DNA of 64,000 nucleotides from assembly GCA_019279435.1 (NCBI GenBank), contig JAAALK010000079.1, positions 107,861,198 through 107,925,197 of the forward strand. Direction: 5' to 3'. Made by a program: the position numbers and the translations under genes. This DNA is from Zizania palustris. Lineage: Eukaryota; Streptophyta; Magnoliopsida; Poales; Poaceae. Positions 32,280-42,743 of this stretch are shown here, in pieces (the first letter of the stretch is position 1; each line of letters opens with the position of its first letter). The notes below the pieces were generated by a model. It did no database searches, was not told the DNA's origin, and saw only the letters and a list, made by a program, of their open reading frames with translations.

Positions 32280-33609
32280 GCTTAGTCCTACAAGCTAAGT
32301 ACTCTACCACTGTCTGCGACCCGAAGTATGCCTGAGGGGGGAGCTTCGAAGCTTTTCTTACCCTCCAGCAAGGGGCTTCGGGTGCAGCTCGAAGGCCATC
32401 TTCGCCTTCCTCCATCCTTCACATACCAGAGCTCACCCTCCAGCAAGGGGCTCCGATCCACATGTCGGAGGCCGCTGAAGCCCTAGGGGCTACGAGGTCA
32501 ACCTTCAGCCACTTTGCGAGGTACGTCTGCTATCCGAAGTACCACTTCGGCCTACCACTTCGCAATCATTTTGGTATTTATTCGAAGCCCTGCTTCGACC
32601 TTGATGTTCGAAGCCCTGCTTCGCCTTTAAAGCAATTTCTGTCGCGTCTTATTGAAAAAACCCGAAGCTTTGCTTCGCCTTATTTAAAATCCGAAGCCTT
32701 GCTTCACTTGACAAATCCGTAGCACCCCTCCGAAGGCTACACAGCGCCTCCGGGCCCGTAGCAAATCCGGAGCACCGCTCCGAAGGCTACACAGCACCTC
32801 CGGGCCCGTAGCAGTAATAGGGACTCCGGGCCATGGCCCAATGCGTCCAGGGATTCCAGGCTCCGTACCCGAAGCATCCCAAGGATTCTTGGCTCCGTAC
32901 CCAAAGCATCCCAGGGTTGAAGGTGGCCCAGGGTCGTAGGTGACCCAGAGCCGAAGGTGGCTCACATTATCACAGGTTCGGTGAATCCACACCAAGCATC
33001 CATTTTCATTACAGAATCAAGCTCAGAAGCCTTGCTTCGTTATCCAAACACGCTCCGAAGCCTTGCTTCACGTGTCAAAATCTAATATACGCCTAAGCGT
33101 CTCGAAGTCATACTTCGCTAAAACCTAAGTGTGTTTCGGAGCCTTTCTCACGCACAGCATCCAAATCCTAGCATGCCAAAGCATGCCTCGCTAAACTTGG
33201 TTATGCTAAAGCCTTGCTTCGCACCAAGTTAGCATGTTTGAAGCCCAAAGGAGGACTTCGCTCGATGAAATTCCGAGCAGCCGAAGCCCTGCTTCGCACC
33301 AAACTAAAGCGCTCGAAGCCCAGAAGAGCCTTCGCTCAAATGAAATTTCATGCGTCGAAGCCGAAAGGCGCACCCTTCGCATCCTCTATTTTTTGCTCGC
33401 ACTAGCAATGGCTAAGTCCCTAGCTGCCACGAGCAAGGGGGGAAGCATGTATGCGAGGTGTGTGAATGTAATACGCAGTACGAGCGTGACAAGCTAAAAC
33501 GTTCGAAGACAAACAATGCGAAGCGTACAAATGAAGTATGCAAATATAATAAACTCCATTCATTGAATGACAATTGAGAAGTGTGTTACAAATATACTTC
33601 GAGAGCAAA
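32280..33609 (+). other. Untranslated leader of array unit 2
   Basis: Counterpart of 15148-16532 with the same landmarks but only two 25 bp repeat units (32581-32628) and small losses (one fewer repeat of a GAGCCGAAGGTGGCTCA-type segment near 32950). No gag or pol motif is found. Confidence 0.65.
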
Positions 33610-36600
33610 CTACGTATAGTCTGTATCTAAGCCTAAGAAAAATCGAGTGCGAGGCCCCAACCCTCGCTTGCCTCTTTTTCGGCCAGGGCCCCCTCGGCTG
33701 GACGTTGCCTCGTCGGAGCCCGCTCTCCCTCGACCGGCCCATCCAAGCTCCGAAGCCCGTAGGCTTCGTCTTCCACCTTGCAGGTCGCTCCAAGTTAGCG
33801 AAGCAGGCGGTGTCGTATCAAAGGCAGAAAAGTCTAGGTCTTCGTCGCCTGCTAAGGCCGTTCGCGAAGGCAAAAACAAAGGGCACTAAAGGGACTCCGT
33901 CTTCACAGCGGCTAGTAAATCCTGAGCTACTTCGGAGATGGCTTCGCCGCTAGGCCCCCTCGGAAGCTTAAACCGAGGGGGGCCTTCGGACCTAGCTACT
34001 TCGAGGATCGCCCACAGCTGTTGAAGCTCTTCGGAGTCCTTGAAGACTTCGAGGTCTACGCTTGGAGGCTGAGCCTGGGCAGGTATAAAAAACCCCCGCA
34101 CTCATATTAATAAGCTGATAGAGTTTTTACAAGCCTGCAGCTAAGTATTACAAAGGCCTAAGGAGATCTACACCTTCAGAGGCGGAGGTGTCAAAGTCGA
34201 AGGCTGATCAGGCGCAACAGGCGCTTTGGATCGGCGGTGTCGAAGGGCCTTCTGGAGGTTGAGGACTGCTTCACAGCCTTGCTCCTTCGAGGGTTCCTGC
34301 AGCCGCCGCCAGGCTCCGCGAACTTCGGCCGGAGGCGTCACCAAGTGCGGACCCCCGAAGGCCACTGGGGTCATGGAGGTGGCCGCCCGAAGGTGGTCAC
34401 ACCCCGCGTCATGGAGCATCTGCAATACCCCTTGGCACGCGACTCGACCGGCCATAAGGGTGAAGCCCGTCAGCGCTTCCTCCACTATCGAAGCCGCAGT
34501 CTTCAAGAAGTCGACGCGGTCCCCAATCGGGTCCTGATCGCCAAAATCCGGAGCCCGGCACTCGGTCCCTATTTTCTCAAGGATCTCGGTCAGGCTCTTT
34601 GTAGCTTCGCCAAGATTGGCCACGACAAAGTCTTCAAGACCCCGGGCCCATTGGTGGAGCGAAGCATTCTCCTTCGCCTGCCGAGATTCAGCGTCCTTCG
34701 ATGTCTGGAGCTCCGCGCGGAGCCGAGCCGTCTCTGAGGCCAAGGCTTCCTTAGCCTTGTCGGCGTCAGCCTTCGCCTCAGCAGCCGAAGCCTCGGCTCA
34801 CCTCTGCTTCTCGGCTTCCTCCGAGACTTCGTGGCGAAGGGCCTCCTTCTCCTCTGCGAGGCGCTCCATCCGCCTGTCTACAGAAGTCGAAGCCGCTGCA
34901 TTCAGTGCGAAGGCCTGCAGAAATTCAAGAAGTCATAAGTATTAACCAAGGGCTAAAGTATAGTTCGAGGCTGCAAGGGGCTTCGCTCACCCGCATGAGT
35001 ACTTCGTTCGAGCTGACGAAGATATCCGTGGGGTCCAGGTGGCTAAGTTGGGCCACCAAGTCCCCCCCACCCTCCGCAGAAGCACAAGCCTCGTGGAAAC
35101 CGTGGATCGCCGCCGCCGTCACGCCCTCCCTCGGCTTGAAAGGGTGAACCACCGCCACGGTCGCCTCCGCGAGCTTCGGCGAGGCGGGGCTCAAGCCCAC
35201 CACGTCGACATCTTCTTCACTTCGAGGGACCTCACGGCCTCCGCTGCCTTCGTCGTCAGACGAAGTACTCTCGGACTCCGAATCGCTGCCGCTACCGCTG
35301 CTGCTGCCGCTGCTGCTCGAAGCTTCCGTGGGCTTCACGTCGGTGGGCTTCGGTCCACCTTCGCCTACCGGCTTCGCCACGGTGGGCCTCGCATCATCTT
35401 CGTCCTCTGCAGGGAACCAAGTCAAGATCCGCATATTGAAGCGAAGCATGCAAAAAGGGGTTTACCATCGTCGGAGATTTCTTGGAAGGAAGATGGGGCT
35501 AAGTGTGCCCTCCAGCTCCTTCGCTGCGAAGCTGGCGCATCCGCCTCCGCTCCCGAAGTTGGTTCCACCGGGGGATCCGTGGCCTCCTTGGCGGCCGAAG
35601 TATGCGCGTTGGCCTCCGCCGCCGAAGGCTTCGCCGCTAGGGGCTTCGCCGCTAGGGGCTTCGCCGCTAGGGGCTTCGCCTCCTTCTTGGAGGCCGGAGC
35701 AGTTGCGGGCTCCGCCGCAACCTCCCCCGAGCTAGAGACTTCGGCCGCAGAGACCTCCAGCCGAGGCCCCGGAGCATCCGGTTCGTCCTCATCCCCCCTC
35801 TTCCTCTTGGCTCCGACCAACGAGGTAGTCAGGTGGGCGAAGTCCGGCAGAGCAGGGAGCCCTCCGAGGTCAAGCGCGGTCCATACTCTGTTCCAGCGCT
35901 CTAGGAACCCACCAGCGCGAGGCGCTGGGTCTGCTCCTCGGGGGTCGGAGTCCCGACGACTCGATCCGCCGCCGCGATGGCCTCCTCCGGGTCCTCATTT
36001 CAAGGTCGGCTTCATGGAAGATCTAAGTCAGAAATGAAGATCTACAAAGCATAAAAGGCAAAGGATTGCGAAGCCTTACAGAAGCGGTCAAAGGCCAACT
36101 CACTAAGTTCCCCTCGACCCGAAGCTTGTAAGAGCCCTTCCAGCCAGGAGCGCACGAGGGGGCTGAGCCGGAGGGTGATGAACTCCTCCACAAGATCCCT
36201 CATACTCATCTTCGCCGCCACTCTCCGGAGCAGCAAGATACTCGAGCGAAGGATGTCTTCGCTGGTCTTCACCACCCCTTCACGTCGGTACAAGATGTGG
36301 GCGTTAGTACTCCGAAGGGGGGAGTTCACGCCGACGGAGGCGTAGAATCACTCCTGATCCCACCTCGAGTACCACTTGTTGTTTACGGCCCCTGCCGGGA
36401 AGGCATCCTGGAACTCCTTCCGAAGCTGGAAGTTGGCGTTGCCGAAGGCCACCGCCCTCTTGACGCGGTCTGTCCCCTCCCTCGGCTTCGGCTGGCAGTT
36501 GGCATCATGGAGGGCGACGAAGACATCCGCGCGGCCCTCGCAGCCCTCAGCCCTCATGGCCCATTCGAAGACAGCCAACCTCGCCACTGCGTTAGGCGAA

Positions 36601-36983
36601 AGTTGAGGAAGCTCAAGGTTGTAAGCCTTGAGGACTTCGCTTAGCATCCCCACTGCTGGCAGCCCAAGGCATGCTTCGAAGAAGGCTTTGAAGACCACCA
36701 CCTCGTCAGCCTGAGGCCTCGGCACGGCCTCCGACTTCTCCGGGACCTGAAGCTGGATCTTCGTTGCGACCCTCCCTTCGCAGGCCCTCCGGACCCACTC
36801 CTCCATCGAGATCGAAGCCCTCATCTCCAGGGTCTGCTCGAACTTGTCGGAGGGCGTCCGAAGGTCCCTCGGCCCCAGCCGCCTGGGCGGAGGCTTCGCC
36901 GCTGCAGCCGCTACCGCTTGCAGTTGAGCGGAGCTCGAGCTCGGGCCAAAAGCCAAAGACTTCGCCACGGCCTTCTTCGGCAT
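33610..36983 (-). pseudogene. Antisense Transposase_28-like spliced gene, copy 2
   Basis: It has the same structure as copy 1: proposed exons 36983-36080, 36022-35466, 35406-34991, 34914-34174 and 34074-33610. It keeps the F.A.FEACLGLP and PNAVARLAVFEWAMR core in exon 1. The exon 1 TGA, the two early exon 2 TGA codons and the one-base loss before RWNRVWTALDLGG are shared with copy 1. Here exon 3 stays in frame across the poly-G/C run where copy 1 is shifted. Copy 2 has its own extra lesions: CGA to TGA in exon 4 near 34798-34801 and a TAG in exon 5 near 33886. Exon 2 carries two more units of a 15 bp in-frame repeat (PLAAK) near 35635-35680. Function is unknown. Confidence 0.66.
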
Positions 36984-37124
36984 CTCGGCGGACCTCCGGT
37001 GCGAAGGACCAAAAGCTAGCGAAGGGGGCTCCGCGCAAAGCTAGAAAGAAGAAGAGAGCGAAGGCTGTAAGGCAGTGAGAAGGAAGCAAATGAAAGCGTA
37101 CCGAAGCTGTACGCGGTAAACCCC

Positions 37125-37133
37125 TATTTATAG
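37125..37133 (-). promoter_or_regulatory. TATA box of antisense gene, copy 2
   Basis: CTATAAATA on the minus strand, 142 bp upstream of the ATG at 36983. The spacing and the CGCGCCTATAAATAGGGG context are the same as in copy 1. Confidence 0.65.
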
Positions 37134-37424
37134 GCGCGGTAAGAATTCCAACAGTCGTGGGCCGAACCCACCGCCAAGTGGGCCTCCAGCGAAGGCGAAG
37201 CGGCCCAGCGCAGGGTAACGGTAACTTTCTAACCGTTGCGGAGCTGTTTAGGCTCCTGAGGTCTTTCTGACAAGCTAGCACAGGCATTTATTTCCTACAG
37301 TTTTCGAGGTCACCTTCGGTCCAAGCTCCGAAGGCATGTTTTATCTGAGGTTGTATTTTGCAGGTCATTTGCCGTAAGAGCGCGCGCACCCCTTCATCCC
37401 GAAGGCCTGCACGCGAGGGGCTAC

Positions 37425-38466
37425 TATTGGGGGAATATATTTCCCTTGAACAGGGGCGAAATGACGTCAGCCTCCGACAGCCTTCGGCTCAGAGCCCAGC
37501 ACTGTCGGAGCCTGTTTTCTCTCTAAGTGTTGTTTTCAGGTACCAAGGTGCCTTTCGGAGCCTGCAGCTACAGAGCCCTCAGATCGGGGGGTCCAGTCCG
37601 GAGCACCCAGTTCGGGCCCATCCTCCGGGCAAAGGGTTCGGAGGCCACCCTCTCGCGAAGGCTGCCGGAGGCCACCCTCTGGGCGCAGGCTGCCGAAGGC
37701 CACCCTCTGGGCGCAGGCTGCCGGAGGCCACCCTCCGGGCAAAGGGCACCGGAGGCCACCCTCCGGGCGAAGGCTGCCGGAGGCCACCCTCCGGGCGAAG
37801 GCTGCCGGAGGCCACCCTCCGGGCGCAGGATGCCGGGGGCCACCCTCCGGGATCCCAGTTCGAGGCCCCAGTCGGTGGACCCGGTTCGGAGGCCCCTAGT
37901 TCGGAGCCTTGTTCGGAGCCTTGCTCGGGGCATGCTTCGAAGCCCCCTTCGGGGTGCACCTCGGAGCCCTCCTCGCAGCCTTTGCCAGAAAGGCTCTGGC
38001 CCCTACTTCGAAGCTCAGGAAATATCTAAGTATAGGCCGTACCGAGGGCCCCGCCGCCCCTGGTATGTTGTTTAGCTGGTCAAAGCCTGGCGCAGTCTGA
38101 CATGCCTGTAAAGCTGTAAAGCTACAAAGTACCTTTGTACCGTAGCTAGCCCTTTTCCCCTCTCTGCCCCTGTAAGCCTGGGGCTCATGAGGGGTGTCCC
38201 GGTCTTTTTCTTTGGCCTGTGCGCCTATAAAAGCAGGGCCAAGCCCTTGTAACAGGGGGACACACTCCAGGGGGCCAAGAGACCCTGGAATTATTGCTCC
38301 ATTCTAGGGCATATCACGCCAAATCCACCACAACTGGACGTAGGGTTATTATCTCCCAAGAGAGGCCCGAACCAGTATAAACCCTTTTCTCCCTCCGTTA
38401 GAACCCCTCGAGGTTCATTCTCCACATCACACTCCACCACATAAAACCTGCTGGAACTAACGCAAT
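37425..38466 (+). repeat. Gypsy array LTR3, truncated at its 3' end
   Basis: It starts TATTGGGGGAATATATTTCCC and stops at ...GGAACTAACGCAATT. The last nine bases (GTTCCAACA) present in LTR1 and LTR2 are missing, and so is the TSD. The TATA box is at 38225-38232. The truncation joins directly to a repeated piece of left-flank DNA. Confidence 0.85.
37640..37856 (+). repeat. 28 bp tandem repeat in LTR3
   Basis: About 7.7 units of the 28 bp GC-rich repeat, including the same GGGCAAAGGGCACC variant unit as LTR2. Confidence 0.88.
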
Positions 38467-38467
38467 T

Positions 38468-38777
38468 AATCACTCATCACAAACACCGAAACCAACCCTT
38501 GGTTTCTCACGGGCAGCAAGCAACACCTGGGCAGAGGAGCCGCGGAGTCGGGCTGGCCCAATCCGGGTACATGGGCTAGGAGCGGCAGATGATCCACTGG
38601 TCTGTTGACTGGGTTTGACTCAGGTACACGGGCGGCGAGCAATTACCGGGCTAAGGAAGCTGCGGGGTCGGGTCGACCCAATCCGGGTACCCGGTGCAAA
38701 GACGGTGGACGCTTTGTCTGTTTCGGCGCAAAACTGACAACCTATGATTATTTTATTTTTAGGGTATTCATATTTAG
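38468..38777 (+). repeat. 310 bp duplicate of the array's left flank
   Basis: It repeats 13849-14158 with few differences and no indels: the last 42 bp of the copia A0 LTR (ending GGTTTCTCA at 38509), then 268 bp of copia C LTR up to CATATTTAG. In the left copy the gypsy array follows TTTAG. Here the copia C LTR simply continues, so this copy looks like an unoccupied insertion site. Confidence 0.85.
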
Positions 38778-39226
38778 TTTTTAAGTTCAGAATATTTTTA
38801 TTTGAGTCAGGTGATTTTTCTAAAAATATTTTAGTAATTTTCAGAATTTATTGTAGAGTCAGTGTTAATTTATCCTAGGGGTAAATTAGTCTTTTCATGT
38901 ATTAGGAGTCGCCTATAAATAGGCCCCTACCCCTTGGGGATAGGGTGACTGTTATTATTTTGTTTCCAAGATCAATCTACAGTCCGTCTCTCCTGCGAGT
39001 TGTTTTTTTCTCCACCGCCGGTATTCTTTTCAAGCCATCGCCTCCATTGTTTTTCCACGCGCTTAGCTTTGCTCTTCGTCGTGCAGCTAGTGCTAGCAAG
39101 CACAGCTTGCGTGTAGCCCTACTGCGGCTAGGTCCTGCATGCAGCTAGCTGCTGCTGCATCGCGTGACGCGCACGGTGCTGGGCGGTTTGTAGCTGGCTG
39201 AGGCTGCGCACAACAGCCGAGACGGC
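38778..39226 (+). repeat. Copia C LTR, right piece
   Basis: Continuation of the LTR after the array site, with a TATA box CTATAAATA at 38913-38921 (context GCCTATAAATAGGCCCC, as in copia B). Beyond about 39000 the similarity to copia B is lost. The true LTR end and TSD (expected GCTGG from 2833-2837) are not seen, so it is probably truncated where Tat integrase sequence begins at 39227. Confidence 0.6.
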
Positions 39227-39736
39227 CATATACATTCTTGCCTCAACAAGTGTATTGTTGGTTTGGCCAAGGGCCTATGGCCCGAAGAGTTGCCCAAGAT
39301 TTTGTGGTCTATCCGGACCACCCCTTCCCGGGCAACCAGATTCACCCCCTTCCGGTTGTTGTTCGGAGACGAAGCAATGACACCGATGGAGCTCCAAGCT
39401 AGCTCCCTGCGGGTCACGACTCCAGAAGCCAATCGAGGGCATGACGTCTCCCTCAATCTTATGGAAGAATCGAGGCTCCGAGCCATCGCCAACCTTTCCA
39501 AGTATCAAAAACAGATGAAAGCATGGTAAGACCCCAAAGTAAAGCAAAGTGAGTTAAAGCCAGAACATCTTGTCCTTCGAGTGGTTGTCGCCCCCACGAT
39601 GCTGGGCAATAACTGGGAAGGTCCATACATCGTTGTCGGCTCTAGACGACCAGGGTCCTACCGTCTGGCTACTCTAGAAGACGAAGATCTAAAGCACACT
39701 TGGCATGCAGAGCATCTGAAGCACTATTTTCCATGA
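39227..39736 (+). pseudogene. Tat integrase C-terminus, duplicated copy (element G, copy 1)
   Basis: Translation gives LPKILWSIRTTPSRATRFTP, FRLLFGDEAMTPMELQA and then, after a stop at 39527-39529, LKPEHLVLRV, WEGPYIVV and KHTWHAEHLKHYF, the C-terminal end of a Tat pol. It is almost identical to 42130-42639, with an offset of about 2903 bp. The catalytic core that should precede it is absent. It is followed by about 105 bp of 3' noncoding sequence and a copia B LTR start at 39842. Confidence 0.8.
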
Positions 39737-39841
39737 TTTGATGTAATCCATTTCTCCTTTTTTTTGTTGTACTAGATTTCTCAGCTTCAATAATAAAATC
39801 TGGCAAAATGTTCTACCCAAGTCAACGCACTACGGTACTAG

Positions 39842-40631
39842 TGAGGAGCCATGCTAAAGAGCGTGGGCCTCATGGCTCTAGATGTGATGAGTCATTGTCA
39901 ACGATAGTCAAAGAAGACAGAAGAAGAGAGGTGATCTGCTGCGTCTGGGCCGCGTGTGACTCAGGTACACGGGCAGCGAGCGACTATCGAGCAGAGGGGC
40001 CGCGAAGTTGGGCTGGCCCAATCCGTGTACATGGGCTATGAGCAGCAGAGGATCCACTAGGCTGTTGACCAGGATTGACTCATGTACACGGCGATGAGCG
40101 ATTGCCAGGCTGAGGGAGCTGCGGAATCGAGCCATCCCAATTTGGGTACCTAGTGCAAAGCTGCTGGACGCTTTGTTAGTTTCGGCGCAAAACTGACGAC
40201 TGCTGATCTTGGAACGGACCGTCCAGAAGTGAAGCCGTAGTCGCTACAAAAGCTCCGCTTCCGGATAAGGCATCTGTAAATATGAGTTTTACTATTTTGT
40301 CCTTAGGCCCACAGTCAGTCAGTAGAGTCTGTAAAAATATCATAAGGGCAGTTGGGTCTTTTCCTTTTATTTTAGCGTCTGTAAAAAAACCCTAAGGGTC
40401 TGGTGGAATATTCTAGGCTGATTGGGCTGCCTATAAATAGGTCCCCAATCCCTAGGGTTAGGTCACCCTTTTTTCTGAAATCACTTTTCTAATCAAGAGT
40501 TTGGGTCAAGTTTGTCTTTTTCCTGTTTCTTCTCCTGTGTGCTCTGTTTCGAAGTCCTAGCTTGAGATCTCTGTTTCGAAGCTAGACCTAGTTCGGAAGG
40601 TTATGTCTACCTTCGATGTTTTTGCACTTCG
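39842..40631 (+). repeat. Truncated, internally deleted copia B LTR (duplicated copy)
   Basis: It starts TGAGGAGCCATGCTAAAG after ACTAG, as at 42744. It matches the copia B 5' LTR up to about 43444, then skips about 400 bp and resumes at TTTCGAAGTCCTAGC, ending at TTTGCACTTCG, where it is fused to RNase H coding sequence. A TATA box lies at 40431-40439. It is not a separate insertion but part of a tandem duplication that includes its own target site. Confidence 0.8.
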
Positions 40632-42639
40632 AAGAGAAAGTAGAATACGCCCTCGTCATGGCCTCCCAGAAGCTGCGGCACTACTTTTTGGCCCACGACA
40701 TAGTCATTCCAACTGCATACCCTTTGGGTGACATGTTCTGGAAAAGGATGCTACTAGAAGTATTGGCAAGTGGACAGTGGAACTTGCTCCGTTTGGCATC
40801 ACTTTCGTGGCCCGAACTACCATTAAGTCTCAAATCCTCGCAGATTTTGTCGCCGAATGGACACCGGTGGTAGGCCATGTCCCCGATAAAGCCGCCGAAG
40901 GGGTGTGGACTATTTATTCTGACGGTGCTTACCAAGCCTTAGGGGCAGGCGTAGGGGCAGACATTGTTTCTCCCTCAGGTCAACAAGCATTATACTCCAT
41001 CCGGTTAAACTTTAAGGCTACAAACAACGTTGCTGAGTAAGAGGGAGTTTTGCTAGGCATCCGCAAGGTGCATGTGCTCGGGGATATTAGAGTGATCATC
41101 AAGACTGACTTTCAAGTCATGGCTAGGCACGTGGACAAGAGTTTTCAATCTCGACATCCCAATCTTGCCGCATACCTCGAGGCAGTTCGGAAGCTCGAGG
41201 CAACTTTTAAAGGAATTTCCATCCAAAGCATTCCCCGAAGCGAAAATTGCCTGGCCGATATCCTCGCTAAGGCCGGCGCAGGCGGTCAAGCCCTTCCTCC
41301 CATTGCTTTATTCGGGGAACTCACCAAGCCATCTGCATCTCTCCGAGAAAGTACCCCAACCCAGGTTCTGACAGACCCTCTGGCATCCTCGAAACCAACC
41401 GAGGTCCTTTGTACAGTCGACGGTGATTGGCGGGAACCCATCCTGCAGGTACTCAAAGGCGAGTTGGAAATCAAGCCCAGTACCAAGATTTCGCGTCTTC
41501 AGCTCCACGCAAGATCTTAATATGTCATCAATGGAGTACTCTACAAGTCGGGTGTCTGTTCCCCGCTGCTTCGGTGTATCTCATGTCCCGACAGGAAGCG
41601 GATGCTCTGGGAAATTCACGAAGGTTTGTGTGGTAGCCACCTAGCCCCTCGGGCCCTTGCCGGGAAAACTCTCCGTTAGGGCGTGTATTGGCCCACTATT
41701 GTCACCGATGCGAAAGATCTGGTGCGCACCTGTCAAGGGTGCCAATGGATGGGGCGGTGGAGCCATCAGCCTCCCACCACCCAGCAAATCATCGCGCATG
41801 TCTGGCCTCTAGTTCGATGGGGGATGGACCTCGTCGGTCCGTTTCCTAGATCCAAGGGCAACCTGCGCTTTGCCGTCATCGCCATTGAATACTTCTCAAA
41901 GTGGGTCGAAGCCGAGCTGCTAACAGCCATCACCTCCCGGAGTGTGCAGAAGTTCTTTTGGCAAAACATCGTCTGCCGGTTCGGAGTTCCCAAGAAGCTC
42001 ACGTTGGATAATGCCACTCAGTTCGATGCAAGTACTTTCAAGACGTTCTGCGAGGAGCATGGAGTATAGATATCCTTTGCAGCCATCCAGCACCCGCAGT
42101 CTAACAGAGACGTTGAATGAGCCAACGGGCATATACATTCTTGCCTCAACAAGTGTATTGTGGGTTTGGCCAAGGGCCTAAGGCCCGAAGAGTTGCCCAA
42201 GATTTTGTGGTCTATCCGGACCACCCCTTCCCGGGCAACCAGATTCACCCCCTTCCGGTTGTTGTTCGGAGATGAAGCAATGACACTGATGGAGCTCCAA
42301 GCTAGCTCCCTGCGGGTCACGACTCCAGAAGCCAATCGAGGGCATGACGTCTCCCTCGATCTTATGGAAGAATCGAGGCTCCGAGCCATCGCCAACCTTT
42401 CCAAGTATCAAAAACAGATGAAAGCATGGTAAGACCCCAAAGTAAAGCAAAGTGAGTTAAAGCCAGGACATCTTGTCCTTTGAGTGGTTGTCGCCCCCAC
42501 GACGCTGGGCAATAACTGGGAAGGTCCATACATCGTTGTCGGCTCTAGACGACCAGGGTCCTACCGTCTGGCTACTCTAGAAGAAGAAGATCTAAAGCAC
42601 ACTTGGCATGCAGAGCATCTGAAGCACTATTTTCCATGA
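40632..42639 (+). pseudogene. Tat Ty3/gypsy RNase H and integrase, element G copy 2
   Basis: The fragment opens in the tail of the first RNase H (YALVMASQKLRHYFLAH). A second, archaeal-type RNase H follows at about 40900-41260, with WTIYSDGAYQALGAG, NFKATNNVAE and IPRSENCLADILAKAG, a Tat-lineage hallmark. Integrase begins near 41517: YVINGVLYKSGVC, an HHCC finger (IHEGLCGSH, TCQGCQ), WGMDLVGPF, TLDNATQFD, the Glu before the TGA near 42116-42118, and a C-terminal domain ending WHAEHLKHYFP. Stops near 41038, 41518, 41680, 42067 and 42118 and a frameshift near 40737 disable it. RT and everything upstream are missing. Confidence 0.82.
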
Positions 42640-42743
42640 TTTGATGTAATCCATTTCTCCTTTTTTTGTTGTACTAGATTTCTCAGCTTCAATAATAAAA
42701 TATGGCAAAACGTTCTACCGAAGTCGACGCACTACGGTACTAG

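Larger units (their letters stand above)
14159..38466 (+). mobile_element. Non-autonomous gypsy array: three LTRs and two internal regions, split by copia A1
   Basis: The order is LTR1 (14159-15127), internal 1 (15128-20315), LTR2 (20316-20338 plus 31225-32259, split by copia A1), internal 2 (32260-37424), LTR3 (37425-38466, last bases lost). The internals are about 5.2 kb each and nearly the same by eye. Neither contains gag or pol; each carries an antisense spliced gene. LTRs of about 0.97-1.05 kb begin TGTTGGGGG (TATTGGGGG in LTR2 and LTR3), and a PBS of the TGGCGCCGT type follows LTR1 and LTR2. Sharing of the middle LTR is the expected product of unequal recombination between LTRs of two copies. 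The target lies in the copia C LTR, with TTTAG at the left edge (14154-14158). The element looks like a large non-autonomous derivative of a Tat-type retrotransposon. Confidence 0.85.

Noticed and set aside
14374..37856. CRISPR-like array suspected from the 28 bp repeats
   Set aside because: The units are directly tandem with no spacers and lie in LTR U3 of a plant retroelement.
39842..40631. Independent solo copia LTR
   Set aside because: It shares the left flank and the ACTAG target with the LTR at 42744 and has no right-hand TSD; it is part of a tandem duplication.
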